The notes under the pieces were generated by a model. It did no database searches, was not told the DNA's origin, and saw only the letters and a list, made by a program, of their open reading frames with translations. DNA of 64,000 nt from the NCBI GenBank assembly GCA_028583685.1, contig JAMXIF010001253.1, forward strand, positions 80,288,502-80,352,501, read 5' to 3'. The position numbers and the translations under genes were made by a program. Below, piece by piece: positions 34,101 through 45,254 of this stretch. This DNA comes from Petaurus breviceps papuanus. Its lineage: Eukaryota > Chordata > Mammalia > Diprotodontia > Petauridae. Within the stretch, counting starts at the first letter, position 1. Every line of letters starts with the position of its first letter.

Positions 34101-34953
34101 CATACATACACACATACATATATACATAGATTTGGATATGAAGGGATGATTTCTAATAATAAAATTATGGGGTGAAAGAATAATATATTGGGACAAGGAG
34201 AAAGGGAGAAATAGAATGGGGTAAATTGTCTCACATAAAGAGGGAAGAAAACATTTTCACAATGGAGGGAGGAGAAGAGGCAGGAGGTGAGAGGGAATGA
34301 ATGACCATTACTCTCATTGCATTTGTCTTAAGGAGGGAATAACATACACATTTAATTGGGTATCTTACCCAAGAGGAAAATAGGGGGGTAGGGGATAAGA
34401 GGGGAGATTAAGGGAAAGCAGATTGGGGGAAGGGATAGTCAGAAGAAAACACTTTTGAAAAGGTACAGGGTCAAAGGAGAAAATAGAATAAGGTGGGACT
34501 GGATAGGATGGAGGGTAATATAGTTATTCTTTCACAACATGACCATTAGTAAAGGTTTTTGCATAACTACACATGTATAACCTATAATGAATTGCTTGCC
34601 TTCTCAGTGATGGTGTGTGGAGAGGGAAAAAGGGAAAGAATTTGAAACTCAAAGTTTTAAAAACAAATGTTAAAAAATTATTTTTACATACAACTGGAAA
34701 ATAAGATATACAAGGAGTAGGGAATAGAAATCTATCTTGCCCTACAAAAAAGTAAAGGAGAAGGGGATAAAAGGAGGTGTGGGGTGATAGAAGGCAGGAC
34801 AGAGTGGAGGAAGGGATAAACATAATGCCATCTTGGGGTGGGGGGGAGGTGAGTGAGGGGGAGAAAAATTGGAACTCAAAATCTTATGGAAATGAATGTT
34901 AAAAATTTTAAAAAATAATTAATTTTAAAAATAAAAAAATGAGGTATGAAATG

Positions 34954-35334
34954 ACTAGTGGAATTAACTGATATCTCCAGGCCAAAGCAGAAAATTGTTC
35001 AGGCAAATTGTCTAGTTTTCAGCCTTACTGTTGATTGTTACCCCGTAATCTTGCTGTATAGAAAAGAAACATATACATAATATTCCAACAGATAGTGAAA
35101 GAATGAATGAATTATCCCTACCAAAGATAGGCAAAGACTAAATAAATGATGTTACACTGTGGCACAAGAGATTTATACGGTATGATATATCCTAGTGTCA
35201 ATGACAGAAATAAAAAAATAAGAGAAGAATTTAATTCTCATGGGAAAACAAGTTGCTTTTTTTTTTGATATATTCAGTTTTAGGTGTCAGCATAACATTC
35301 AAGTGAAGATGACCTATAGGCATTTGGGCATCAA
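34954..35334. other. No feature recognised
   Basis: No gene or named repeat. Confidence 0.35.
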
Positions 35335-35530
35335 ATAATATAGATGTAAGCTATTGTCTAGTTCAACTTCTTCATTTTACAAAATAGAAATGGAAAACCA
35401 AGGCTATTAAGTGTTTGCTTTTTCCCAAGTTGGAAAAGCTTTCTGCAGAAGAATAAGGACTCAAGCCTGGGTTTTGTGAATACACTTTGACAATCATTCA
35501 CTTTCCTCTCCAACAAGTTGCTGACTGGAC
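35335..35530 (-). mobile_element. MIR3-like SINE
   Basis: TCTAGTTCAACTTCTTCATT, TACAAAATAGAAATGG and GACTCAAGCCTGGGTTTTGT follow antisense MIR3 order. Confidence 0.55.
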
Positions 35531-35764
35531 TGGAATTCTGAAATGTGCTTCACAGGAGAGATATAGATAGAGAGGTGAAAGTAGAAGTTATGTAAATGAA
35601 TGAGGCGACAAGATAGAAAATATGTAGTGAGAGAAAATATGTAAGAGCAGAATCTGGGAAATTACTTATACTCAGAAAGCAAGTTTAAAAAAGATAAAAT
35701 CTAATGAAAAACAAAAGGGGAAAAGATTTCTCTTTCTAATATGAGGAGTAGGAACAATAATCAT

Positions 35765-35860
35765 ATATGTGTATGTGTATATATATATACATACATATAT
35801 ATGCATAAATATATACATGCAAAACTTGCAAATATGTTAGATAGATAGATCTATTCATCA
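35765..35860. repeat. (TA)n and (ATAG)n microsatellite
   Basis: TATATATATACATACATATA, then TAGATAGATAGATC and ATCATCTATCTATT. Confidence 0.8.
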
Positions 35861-35871
35861 TCTATCTATTT

Positions 35872-37015
35872 TCTGTATAGCCTGGAAAATAAACCCTTAT
35901 CTGAGAAATTTGATACAAGGATATTATCTTCCAATTTGACTAATTATCTTCCTATCCTCGATATTTTAATTTTGTTTGTAAATAAGTTTTTTTTTCATAT
36001 CAATGCAATCAAAATGATCAATTTTACCTTTTATAATTACTTCTAAAATATGTTTGGTTAAGAAGCCATCTCCTACCCATAGAACAGAAAAGTATATGAT
36101 CTACTTTCCCTCCATTTTTTTTCCTGGCATGATCTTAATATTCACCTCATATATTCATTTCGAAATTTATTCCGGATTATCATGAATGTTGTTCCAATTC
36201 TACTTTCTACAAGATTGCTTCTTTAGCAATTTTCCAGCTGTTCTTATAAATCTGTTAGGACTTATAGTAATTTATGTTTTATGAGTTTCTTGAAGACTGG
36301 GTAAATAAATTCCATAATTTCTGATTCTTTCTTTTCTTGTTTACTTCATTGGTTTTATTTTTAAATTTTAAACTGAATGATTTTGATTCCCCTTCATGTT
36401 CATCATTTTCATTATCTTTCTTTAATATCTGGATATTTTATATTCATAGGTAAATTTTGTTAGTATTCTATAGAATTCTGTATGTCTTCATTTAGTAGTT
36501 GGACCAGTGAAGTAATAACCTGTAAATTGGTTTTGGTAGTGTTGTCATTTTTATTATATTGACATGGGCTAACCATGAGTACTGAATATTCCTCCATATA
36601 TTTAAGTTTTTCTTTATTCCCTGTGAGATCATTCTATGATTGAATCTATGCAAATATTTAGTGTGCTTTGGTATATTGACCATGAAATATTTTATGAATC
36701 ACATGGTTAATTTGAATGTATTTCCATTCATAATTGCCTCTTAGAATTTGCTATTATTATATTAAATGTTGATGTTTGTGCTCTTATTTTGAAGTCTGAA
36801 GAATTGCTAAAACTATTTTCTTAGATATTTCTGAATTAATCATGCTCTCATAAGTACATCTGGATAGTTTTTTTTATCACATTTCATTCCTAGATTTTTG
36901 CCTTTATTTACTTTCTCTTGCCTTGTTACCATTGTTAGCCATTCTAGCAGTATATCAAATACTACCAAGAAAAGTGAGCATAATTGCTATACTCCTCTGC
37001 TTATTAGGAAAACTT
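35872..37015 (-). mobile_element. Old L1 fragment, antisense ORF2 (reverse-transcriptase to connecting region)
   Basis: GAAATTTGATACAAGGAT, ATTATATTGACATGGGCTAA and AGCAGTATATCAAATACTAC are antisense ORF2 motifs, the last being the region that reads 'KILFNILLE' in the sense of L1. It is worn, with both ends missing. It abuts copy E directly. Confidence 0.65.
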
Positions 37016-38512
37016 TTAAAAATATTTACTTATTTTTAGTTTTCAATATTCATTTCCGTTAGATATTAATTAATTCTAAATTCCCCCTTCTCCTCCCCAC
37101 TCCCCAAGACATAATATATTTCTATATCACTGTTGCATCTCGTAATTGGAGGTTGAATTTTCCATTGAGTTCTGGCTTTTTTCATCAAGAAGGTCTGGAA
37201 CTCTGTTATATCATTGAATGACCATCTCTTTGCCTGGAAGAATATACTTAGTCTCGCTGGGTATGTGATCCTTGGTTGTAACCTGAGCTCTTTTCCCTTC
37301 CAGAAAATTGTTTTCCACTGCCTCCAGTCTTTCAGTGTAGAGGCTGACAAATCCTGTGCAATCCTCACTGTGGACCCTCGAAATTTGAATTGTTTTTTTT
37401 TCTGGCCACCTGAAGTATTTTCTCTTTTATCTGGTAGTTCTGGAGTTTGGTCACAACATTTTGAGGACTTTTTAGTTTGGGATCTCTTTCAACAGGTGTC
37501 CGGTGGATTCTCTCAATTTCTATTTTACCTTCAGGTTCTAGTATCTGAGGGAAGTTTTCCTTAATGAGCTCTTGGAGAATGTTGTCCAGGCTCATTTTTT
37601 CATCATGATTTTCTGGTGGGCCTATGATTCTCAGATTATCTCTCCTGGATCTGTTTTCTAAGTCAGTTATTTTTCCTTTGAGGTATTTTACCTGTTTTTC
37701 TAAATTTTCATTCTTGTTGTTTTGTTTGACTAATTCTTGGTTCCTCATAGAGTTATTTGTTTCCATTTGGTTGAATCTAGTTTTTAGCAAATCATTTTCC
37801 TTGGTTAATTTTTGGAGTTCCTTTTCCATATCATACACTTTTCTTTTTAGAGAGATATTTTCTTCTTTATAATGTTTTCCTAATTCTGCTATTTTGGTTT
37901 TGAGAGAATTATTCATTTTGTCTTCTATCTCTCTCATTCGGTTTTCAAAGTTCCTCTTGATCTCATCTAGGAGAGCTTTCTATGCTTAGGACCCATTCCC
38001 TGTTGATGTTTCAGCTGTGGGTGTGGAGTCCATATTGTCTCCCTCTGAGGTTGCTTCCTCCCTCTGAGGATAGTAGGACTCCAGAGTCTTTGTCTTTGTA
38101 GTCTACTTTCTACCCATTTTGAGGCAGGGCCCTAGCCATGCCCTTCCTCTAGGGATCCCAAGTCTTTACTGTAGAGGGTTTTGCCCTGGGGCAAGAGTTA
38201 CTATGTTTTCAGGGTCAGAGGGGGAGTTTGGAGCAGGTGAGGTTCACTCTATCATGCTGGTCTTTGGGGATCCTAATAGGGGCTTTTTTTATTTCTGGGC
38301 TATAAAGTGGTAGCTCCAGGAGTATTTGCTGTCCAGGATAGGGTCCCCTGTATTTGCTTCTTACCTTGCTCTTTCCAGTCCCAGCCCTTTGGTGATCGGT
38401 CTGTTAGTGGCCCTTGTGGTTGGTGGGATGACTTGCCCTCCAAGTTGATCAGGCCCCTTCCAGGCCTTCCTCTTCCAGCCACACCTTCTGGGCCTCATGG
38501 ATTTATTAATTA
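37016..38512 (-). mobile_element. HAL1-like copy E (ORF1 plus L1-type 3' tail, no ORF2)
   Basis: On the minus strand: a GC-rich 5' UTR (38512-38118), an ORF1 of about 349 codons (38117-37066), and a very short tail ending GAATATTGAAAACTAAAAAT, the same 3' end as the L1 at 26045. ORF2 and the long HAL1 3' UTR of copies A-D are absent. The 5' UTR shares no obvious sequence with A-D. It is either a separate HAL1 subfamily or an L1 whose ORF2 was lost before or during insertion. The protein-level signal is the best preserved in the window, so it may be younger than the other copies. Confidence 0.75.
37066..38117 (-). pseudogene. ORF1 of HAL1-like copy E (L1 ORF1p-like, nearly open)
   Basis: From ATG at 38117 the N-terminus has TKTLESYYPQREEATSEGD, then in-frame stops (one near codon 5, two more near 37985). 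A clean 190-codon stretch then runs 37937-37365, followed after one frameshift near 37366 by 100 codons to the stop at 37066. The open stretch has a coiled coil (about residues 1-92, heptads such as ELQKLTKENDLLKTRF), then the RRM start SRRDNLRIIGPPENHDE, then IERIHRTPVERDPK. The second stretch is the C-terminal domain (RIAQDLSASTLKD, FQTFLMKKA). ORF1p binds L1 RNA as a trimer. Confidence 0.8.
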
Positions 38513-38934
38513 ATAAATTATTTGTAATACTTAAATCAGGAAGGTTAGAACAGAGATTTGTGCAATTATATGCCTTTTATGATTACACAGTTTACTGAAT
38601 ATTGTGAAAATGGAGGGAAATGTGTTGAAACTTTGGAGTAGACTGAAGTCCTTAGGAGATTCCAAGAGCCAAAGAAAGTTTTCATTACTTCACCCTTCCT
38701 CCCCACTCTCTCTCTTGTCATTGACTTATTCTTGCCAATTCCATTTCCCAATGTTTCTAACATTTGTATCCTTTTCCTAATTTGCACTGCCTCTGCCTTA
38801 GTAGAAGTCATCATTGACACCTACCTATCCTATTACTATAGCTTCTGAAGGGTATTATCAACTCTGCTCTTTCTCCAATTTTTTCTTCACTCATACTGAT
38901 GCTTACACTATCTTTCTTGTGATTAAATCTTATT
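38513..38934. other. No feature recognised
   Basis: No supported gene or named repeat. Confidence 0.35.
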
Positions 38935-39204
38935 TTGCCCCTCAATGAAAAACAAAAACAAACCTCCCCCCACCCCAAACACCATTTCAACAGTTCTCTA
39001 TGACACATTAAGTAATGATCTTTTTTTTGCCATTCAAAAACTTCTACCATGTGGCACCAGTCCACTTTTCAGACATATATTATTCCTCATCATGGACTCA
39101 CACTACAGTCAAACAAGAGTATTTGCAGCCTGTGCCCTATGTGTTCCAACCTCTCTGCCTTTGCCAAAGCTGTTTCCAATGTCTGGAATGGCCTCCTTAA
39201 TCTT
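38935..39204 (+). mobile_element. L2 LINE 3' fragment
   Basis: CTCTGCCTTTGCCAAAGCTG followed by TTTCCAATGTCTGGAATGGC matches the L2 segment that reads CCTTTGCACATGCTGTTCCC...TGCCTGGAATG; GTGGCACCAGTCCACTTTTC lies upstream. Confidence 0.6.
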
Positions 39205-39462
39205 TAGTTACTCAAAAAGCCTTTATTAAACACTAACTATGTGGTAACTACTGCAGATATAAAGAAAGGCAGAAAATATTCCCTGCTGTCAAGGAGCTTG
39301 ATTCCTAATGGGGTGGGTGTGGGTGGGTGGGTCAACCAATAAACAACTGGGTACATAAAGCACAAGGAGGTAGGCTCAGAGGGTAAAGCACAAGCACTTG
39401 GGGGGATGAGTTGGGGGGGAATGGGGAAGTTCTTGAAGAAGGTTGGGTTTGGGGTGAGACTT
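39205..39462 (-). mobile_element. L2 LINE 3' end, antisense
   Basis: GCCTTTATTAAACACTAACT, AAAGAAAGGCAGAAAATATT, CTGTCAAGGAGCTTGATTCC and TTGAAGAAGGTTGGGTTTG follow the antisense L2 3' order. Confidence 0.7.
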
Positions 39463-39471
39463 TTTAAAAAT

Positions 39472-39507
<36 letters not shown>

Positions 39508-39548
39508 TGTGTATATATAAATGTATATATGTATATGTGTGTGTGTAT
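39472..39548. repeat. (TG)n microsatellite in HAL1 C1, site 2
   Basis: About 12 TG units, then TATATAAATGTATATATG. Confidence 0.95.
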
Positions 39549-40069
39549 TAAAATTTGGAATTCCAGATTCTTTCCCTTCCTCCTTTGTCATACATCCTTA
39601 CTGGGAAGATAGGCAATTCAATGCAAAACATTTCCATAGTGGATATATTGTGAAAGAATGACTATATTTCCCTCCATCCTATCCTGCTTCCCACTTGTTC
39701 TCTTCTCTACTGTGACCCTGTCCCTTTTCAAAAGTTGCTGCTTCTAAACTCCTTCCCCCCCAAACCTGCCATCCCTTTCAGCATCCCCACTCTCATCCCC
39801 TTCCCCCTACTCTCCTGTAGGGTGAGATACCTTATTTAGTGTGTATGCCATTCCCTCCCTAAGCCAAATTCCATGAGAGTAAGGCTGACCCATTCCCTTT
39901 TGCCTTCCTGTTCTTCCACTCCATTGTAACAGTTTTCCCTTGCCTCTTCTATATGAGATAATTTACCCCATTCTGTCTCTCCCCATTTTCTCTCATTATA
40001 TGCCTCTCTTACCTCTCAATTTCACCTTTTAAGTATCATCCTTTAGTATTAAATTGGTCCTGAGACCTC

Positions 40070-40190
40070 TGTCTAAATATATCTGTACACATATATACAG
40101 ACACTCACATATGTATGCATATGCCCATATACCCTCTTATATACACATATATGTATGTATATATACATATACATATATGTGCACATTTCT
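40070..40190. repeat. (TA/CATA)n microsatellite in HAL1 C1, site 1
   Basis: ACATATATGTATGTATATAT with flanking ACACTCACATATGTATG. Confidence 0.9.
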
Positions 40191-40998
40191 ATTCCCTTCA
40201 ACTATTCTCATACTGAGAAAAGTTTCATAAGTTACAATTATTGATTTTCTATGTAGGAATATAAATAGTCAAAATTTGATAAATTCGTTATGATTTATTT
40301 TCCCTGTTTACCTTCTCAAGCTTCTCTTGCTTTTTGTATCTGAATGTCAAATTTTCTATTGAACTCTGGTTTTTTCATCAAAAATGCTTGAAAGTTCTCT
40401 TTTTCATTGAATGACCATATTTTCCCCTGAAACTTGATACTCAGTATTGCTGGGTAGGTGATTCTTGGTTTTAATCCCAGCTCCTTTGATCTCCAGAATA
40501 TCATAACCTGGAAGTCTTAGCCCCAGTGCAGCCTGACCAGCCACCTGCTGGAGGGACTTCAGATCACCAGCAGCTATGCTGGTTTCCAGAATTATCAATC
40601 CATAGATGCCAAAGACAAAGTGAGAGGTCAGTGTAGACTTTGCAGGAACAGGAAATTTGGGAGTGCTGTCTGGCATTTGCCCCAGAGCAGAAAGCAGGTG
40701 AGGTTCCAAGGCCATAATGCTTCAGAGCTCCTGGCCTGCAAATTGTAGGGGAACCAAGAAACCAGACTGAGGGGTAATTGCTCTTTCTCTAACCTTCTTG
40801 GATCTGGATTTCTGCCTAGGGTGGATGTCCTGGGATGCAAGACCAGTGTGCCAGAGCATGTTGGGGCTTCAGAGAGGGCACCCAACTAATAGTTACAGCA
40901 GCTGATAAAACCCCAGCATTTTGGATGAAGCTCTCCATTCTGGTAGCAGAGTTCTATTGTGGCAAAAATACTCAAAAGTCAAGCAATTGAGTGGCAAC

Positions 40999-42049
40999 AT
41001 GAGCAAACAAAGGGAGCAAAGCAAACAGAAAAATCCAATATTAGATTCCTATTTTGGGGACAAAAAGGATCAAAACTTGGGACAGGAGGAAGTCAATCAA
41101 GTCAGAACTCCTAAACCAAAAGCTTCAAAGAAAAACATGAGCTGGGTACAGGCCATAGAGGAGCTTAAAAAGGATTTTGAAAACCAAATGAGAGAAGTGG
41201 AGGAAAAATTGGGAAGAGAAATGAGAATTATGCAATGAAATTATGAAATGAGAGGGAACAATTTGACTGAAGAAAATAACACCTTAAAAATAGACTAACT
41301 CAGATTGCAAAAGTGTCTCAAATAGGCAATGAGGAGAGGAATGCCTTAAAAAATTGAATTTGTGAGATGGAAAATTTATCTCAAAAGCTCACTGAAGACA
41401 GTCATTCCTTCAGAATTAGGTTGGAGCCAATTGAAGGTAGTGATTTTATGAGAAATCAAGATACTATTAAAAAGATCCAAACAAATGAAAAAAAGGCAAT
41501 GTGAAATATCTTATCAGAAAAACCACTGACGCAGGAAATAGATCCAGGAGAGATACTTTAAAAATTTTGGATTATCTTATAGTCATGATCAAAGTAAGAA
41601 CCTAGAAATTATCCTCCAAGAAATTCTTAAGGAAAATTGCCCTGTTGTTTTAGAACTGGAGGGCAAAGTAGGGGTTGAAAGAATCTACCAACCACCTCCT
41701 GAAAAAGATCTCAAAAAGAAACATCCTAGGAATATTATAACCAGGTTCTGGAATTCCAAGAAAAAAAGAGAACATGTAACAAGCAGCCAGGATGGTACAA
41801 TTTCAATATTGTGGAAACACAATCAGGATAATGCAGGATATGGCAGCTTCTACACTGATGGATCAAAGGGCTTGGAATATGATATTCCAGAGGTCAAAGG
41901 AGCTGGGATTAAAACCAAGAATCACCTCCCCAGCAAAACTGAGTACCATGTTTCAGGAGAAAATATGGTCATTCAGTGGAAAAGAGGACTTTCAAGCATT
42001 CTTGATGAAAAAAACAGAGTTGAATAAAAATTTGACATCCAGATACTAG
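40999..42049 (+). pseudogene. HAL1 C2 ORF1 (L1 ORF1p-like, broken)
   Basis: The ATG at 40999 gives MSKQREQSKQKNPILDSYFG and 80 open codons (to a stop at 41236), reading into the coiled coil (EELKKDFENQMREVEEKLG). The C-terminal domain is open at 41792-42049: IRIMQDMAASTLMDQRAWN, KELGLKPRITSPAKLS and DFQAFLMKKTELN. The coiled-coil and RRM parts between are broken by stops and short indels. It is the clearest example here of the N-terminal tail shared by copies A, C2 and D. Confidence 0.75.
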
Positions 42050-42184
42050 AAATAAGAGAAGTATGAGAAGGTAAACAGGGAAAAGAAATCATAGGCAACT
42101 TTTTAAAGTTGAGCCATTTATATTCCTACATTTCAATTTATGAAACTTTACTCAATATGAGAATAGTTGAAGGGAATAGAAATG

Positions 42185-42310
42185 ATTGTGTGTGTATACA
42201 TACATATATATGTATATATATGTATATGTCTCTATAAGAGACATATACATATATATATATAGGCATATGAATACATATGTGAGTGTGTGTATATATGTGT
42301 ACAAGTATAC
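42185..42310. repeat. (TA/TG)n microsatellite in HAL1 C2, site 1
   Basis: TGTGTGTGTATACATACATA, TATATATGTATATGTC and ATATATATATATAG. Confidence 0.9.
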
Positions 42311-42873
42311 ATAGAGGGCACAGGACAAATTGAATAGAAAGAGATCATACTTAAAAGGTGAAATTAAGAAGAGAGAGAGGAATACAATAAGAGAAGATGG
42401 GGAGAGACAGAAATTGAGAGACAGTAAATTATCTTATATAGAAGAGGTAAGGGAAAACTGTTACAATGGAGGGGAAGAACAGGAAGGCAAAAGGGAATGA
42501 GTCAACCTTATTCTCATTTAATTTGGCTTAGGGAAGCAATGACATACACACTAAATAGGGTATCTCACCCTGCAGGAGAGTAGGGGGGAAGGGGATGAGA
42601 GGGCGGATAAGGGAAGGGAGGGCAGGCTGGAGTGGAGGGAAGTTGTAAGCACCCACTTTTGAAAAGGGACAAGATCAAAGTAGAGAATAGAACAAGTGCA
42701 GGTGGGATAGGATGGAGGGAAATAATCAGTCTTTAACAACATAACCACTATGGAAATGTTTTGCTTAGCTAAACATGTACAACTTATATTGAATTGTTTA
42801 TCTTCCCCATAAGAATGGGTGACAAAGGAGGAAAGGAAAGAATCTGGAATCCAAAGTTTTAAAATCAAATGTT

Positions 42874-42895
42874 TAAACATATATATATATATATA
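42874..42895. repeat. (AT)n microsatellite in HAL1 C2, site 2
   Basis: CATATATATATATATATACT after AAAATCAAATGTTTAAA. Confidence 0.9.
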
Positions 42896-43231
42896 CTATT
42901 ATTACTATTACTTTGCAAATGGGAAATAAGATAAAATAAGATATATAGGCACTGGGGCATAGAGATATACCATGCCCTACTGGAAAGTCAGAGGGGGGAT
43001 TGGGGAAGATATGGGAGAGAGCAGATTGGGGGAATGGATGATATTCAGTGGGATCACTATTTTCAGGTTGTGGGTAGGGAAAAAATGAGGAGAAAATTCA
43101 CAACTCAAAATCTTGTAGAAATGAATGATGTAAACTAAAAAATAAAAAAGAAAGAAAAATTTAAAAATTACATGTAATTGGGAAATATTTAACAAAATAA
43201 ATAAAAATATGCTTTAAAAACTCAAAAAAAA

Positions 43232-43425
43232 AAGAAATTCAGGCTCAGAGAGGAATTAGCTGTGTGACCCTCAGCAGGTCACTTAACCTTTCTTGTCTCA
43301 GTTTCCTCATCTATAAAATTAGTTGGAGAAGTAAATTATAAACACCTCCAGTATCTTTGCCAAGAAAAACCTCAAAAAGTGTCATGAAGAGTCAGATACA
43401 ACTCAAAATTTACTAAATAACATGT
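43232..43425 (+). mobile_element. CORE-SINE (MAR1-like), 5' head missing
   Basis: TTAGCTGTGTGACCCTCAGC, CTCAGTTTCCTCATCTATAA, CTCCAGTATCTTTGCCAAG and GTCATGAAGAGTCAGATACA follow the core and RTE-like tail. It starts immediately after the A tract of HAL1 C2, so HAL1 C2 may have inserted into it. Confidence 0.85.
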
Positions 43426-43684
43426 TTCTCTTTTCCCCTGAGAGTTTGCTTTTCTATTATGAATTCCCAGTTTTTCACTTCCCCTCCATGAGACATGGCT
43501 TCATGCTTTCTTTCTATTCTAATCAAACTTCTCTGAACTGGGTATGTCACATTTAAAATGCAACATCCCAAACTGAAAGTAATAGAATTCTCCTGATTCT
43601 AATAAAGAGTACTGTGAAATAATCTTCATTTTTCTGTGCAACAGTGTAGTTTTTGTTTTTTAAAGTGATCAAATTATTCATCTC

Positions 43685-44310
43685 TACTTAAACATCTCTT
43701 TATTAAATACTTAATATGTGAATTGCATTCTGCTAGCTTCCGGGCATGAAATGATGAAAAAAAATAACCTTTATTTTCAAGGTACTTTAATTTGCTAAGG
43801 AAACATAATATGTGTATAGGTAAATACAACAAAGCTAAACAACACCAAGAACTAGATCAGGGAGGGCTTCACAAAGATAGGATCTCCTGAGCTCCACTAA
43901 GAAATTACATGCCAAGTTTGAAAAATAACCAATCATCAAGTTAGACAGAAAAATACAATACATGAAAGGGAGTGGTATGAAATAAGAGTAGAAAAGTAAA
44001 TGAAACGGGTTGTTAAGGGTCTAAAATAAAAGGAAAGAAGGTAGGTTGGAGTTATAACTATAACACTTTAAACTTTTAAATAGAAGTTATATCCACATTT
44101 CCATATCATAGGAAAACAATTTTAGAAAAGGAAAATTCAAGAAATATTTTTGAGGTATCATAAGAACTACTGATGAAATATGAGGGTGGTAAAGAAGAAA
44201 TAATCCAGGATGACTGTAAGGTAACAATCCTGAATGCCAAGGAAAATGGTGGAATCCTCCATTATGACAAGAATGTTTAGATGTCATTTTAGGAAGATGA
44301 TGAGCTCCAT
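43685..44310 (-). mobile_element. L2 LINE 3' region, antisense
   Basis: CTCTTTATTAAATACTTAAT, GGGAGGGCTTCACAAAGATA, GTAGGTTGGAGTTATAACTA, TCCAGGATGACTGTAAGGTA and GAAGATGATGAGCTCCATTC follow antisense L2 3' order over about 600 bp. Confidence 0.65.
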
Positions 44311-45250
44311 TCTTTATATGTCAAAATAATCCTGAGAGGACTGGATAAGATAATTATTATTCCTTTATACTTATTGATATAGTAATCATCTAAAATGACT
44401 CACTTTCACATGAACTAGAATTAGTCTACATTTTCTATTTTAATACATTTTTTAAAATCTATCATGTTTACTTTATAATTATTGTAACTTTGATCATGTA
44501 AATTTTGTTCTATCATGTAGCCTTTCAATGGATTTTTAAAATTCTGATTCCAGTATTAAAAACATTATCTATCCCAACAAGCATTTCATCACCAACAAAT
44601 TGGATAAGTTAAGTTATCAATAACTTTAGCCAAGTCACTGATAAAAATATTGAGCATGAAAGACTAAGATATAGTCTTGTGGACGATTAAGGTTGACACT
44701 AATTAATTAATTAATTAAAATGCTTTTGGAAAAAGTAATCTGATAAATCTGTGATTAAAAAAATGCACATACACTTGCTGATTTATCCCTACATTTTAAT
44801 ATATATATGAGAAGATATTGAAAAATATTCTTCCAGAAATAATAAATAAATCAATATGCATATAGTGTATTTTTCTTGTATACTAACCCAATAATAAAAT
44901 GATAAAAGATCAACAGTTTAATCTTGCAAGATGTGCTCTAAGTGAACCTATAATAGTTCTTCATGTTCATTTCTTCCACAAATGTCCACACATCATTTAT
45001 TAATTTTGTAAATAATTTTAATGAAAGAGGCATCAAGATCATTGATATATACATTCCATAATATCCTTTCTTGAAAATTGATAAATTTTCTTATATCAAA
45101 TTTTCTAGCCCTTCTCCTGTTTTCCATCAGTGTTTGACAAATCAAAGTTCAGCAGTCAATTTTTTTTCTGGTTTGCTGAAATGGAATTTATCTTAGCTCT
45201 AATATCTGAGCTCACTTAAAGTAATTGGGTAGTCTATATTTTATCTTCAA
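44311..45250. other. No feature recognised
   Basis: AT-rich unique sequence, with a (TTAA)n run near 44700. Confidence 0.4.
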
Positions 45251-45254
45251 ATAT

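Larger units (their letters stand above)
31279..34937 (+). mobile_element. HAL1 copy B, split by a solo LTR
   Basis: It opens GGGGCAGAGCCAAGATGGCA. ORF1 starts at ATG 31868 (MSNKHKKSQTIESYYGDKED) and has several stops and shifts; the RRM-like SRRDNLRIIGLPESHD part is at 32424-32470. The 3' UTR has a GATA array and ends in AAAATAAAAAAAT. An imperfect flanking repeat (AAATGAGATGTGAGAA at 31263; AAATGAGGTATGAAAT at 34938) is the probable TSD. A solo LTR lies at 32827-33709. Removing the LTR leaves about 2.8 kb, close to copies A and D. Its ORF1 N-terminus differs from A, C2 and D, so it is another or older subfamily. Confidence 0.75.
39463..40502 (-). mobile_element. HAL1 copy C1, antisense, truncated at both ends
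   Basis: It contains the 3' UTR from the second microsatellite site to the ORF1 C-terminus. GGGTGAGATACCTTATTTAG, CCCCATTCTGTCTCTCC and GACCATATTTTCCCCTGAAA match copy D. The last 250 bp of the 3' UTR and most of ORF1 are missing. Its ORF1 end meets the 5' UTR of copy C2 head to head at 40502/40503. Confidence 0.85.
40503..43231 (+). mobile_element. HAL1 copy C2, lacking the first part of the 5' UTR
   Basis: The 5' UTR starts internally (CAGCCTGACCAGCCACC matches copy A at about 27187). ORF1 is at 40999-42049. The 3' UTR has both microsatellite sites and ends in ACTCAAAAAAAAAAG. 41900-42900 is an inverted repeat of copy C1. Confidence 0.85.

Noticed and set aside
33882-34234. Minus frames of more than 100 codons with IYLS repeats
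   Set aside because: Translation of the (GATA)n array in HAL1 B.
37214-37872. Plus-strand frames of 116 and 82 codons
   Set aside because: Shadows of the ORF1 of copy E on the minus strand.
39463-43231. Single HAL1 with a twin-priming 5' inversion
   Set aside because: Both arms contain the same 3' UTR, which a single inverted insertion would not; two copies are needed.
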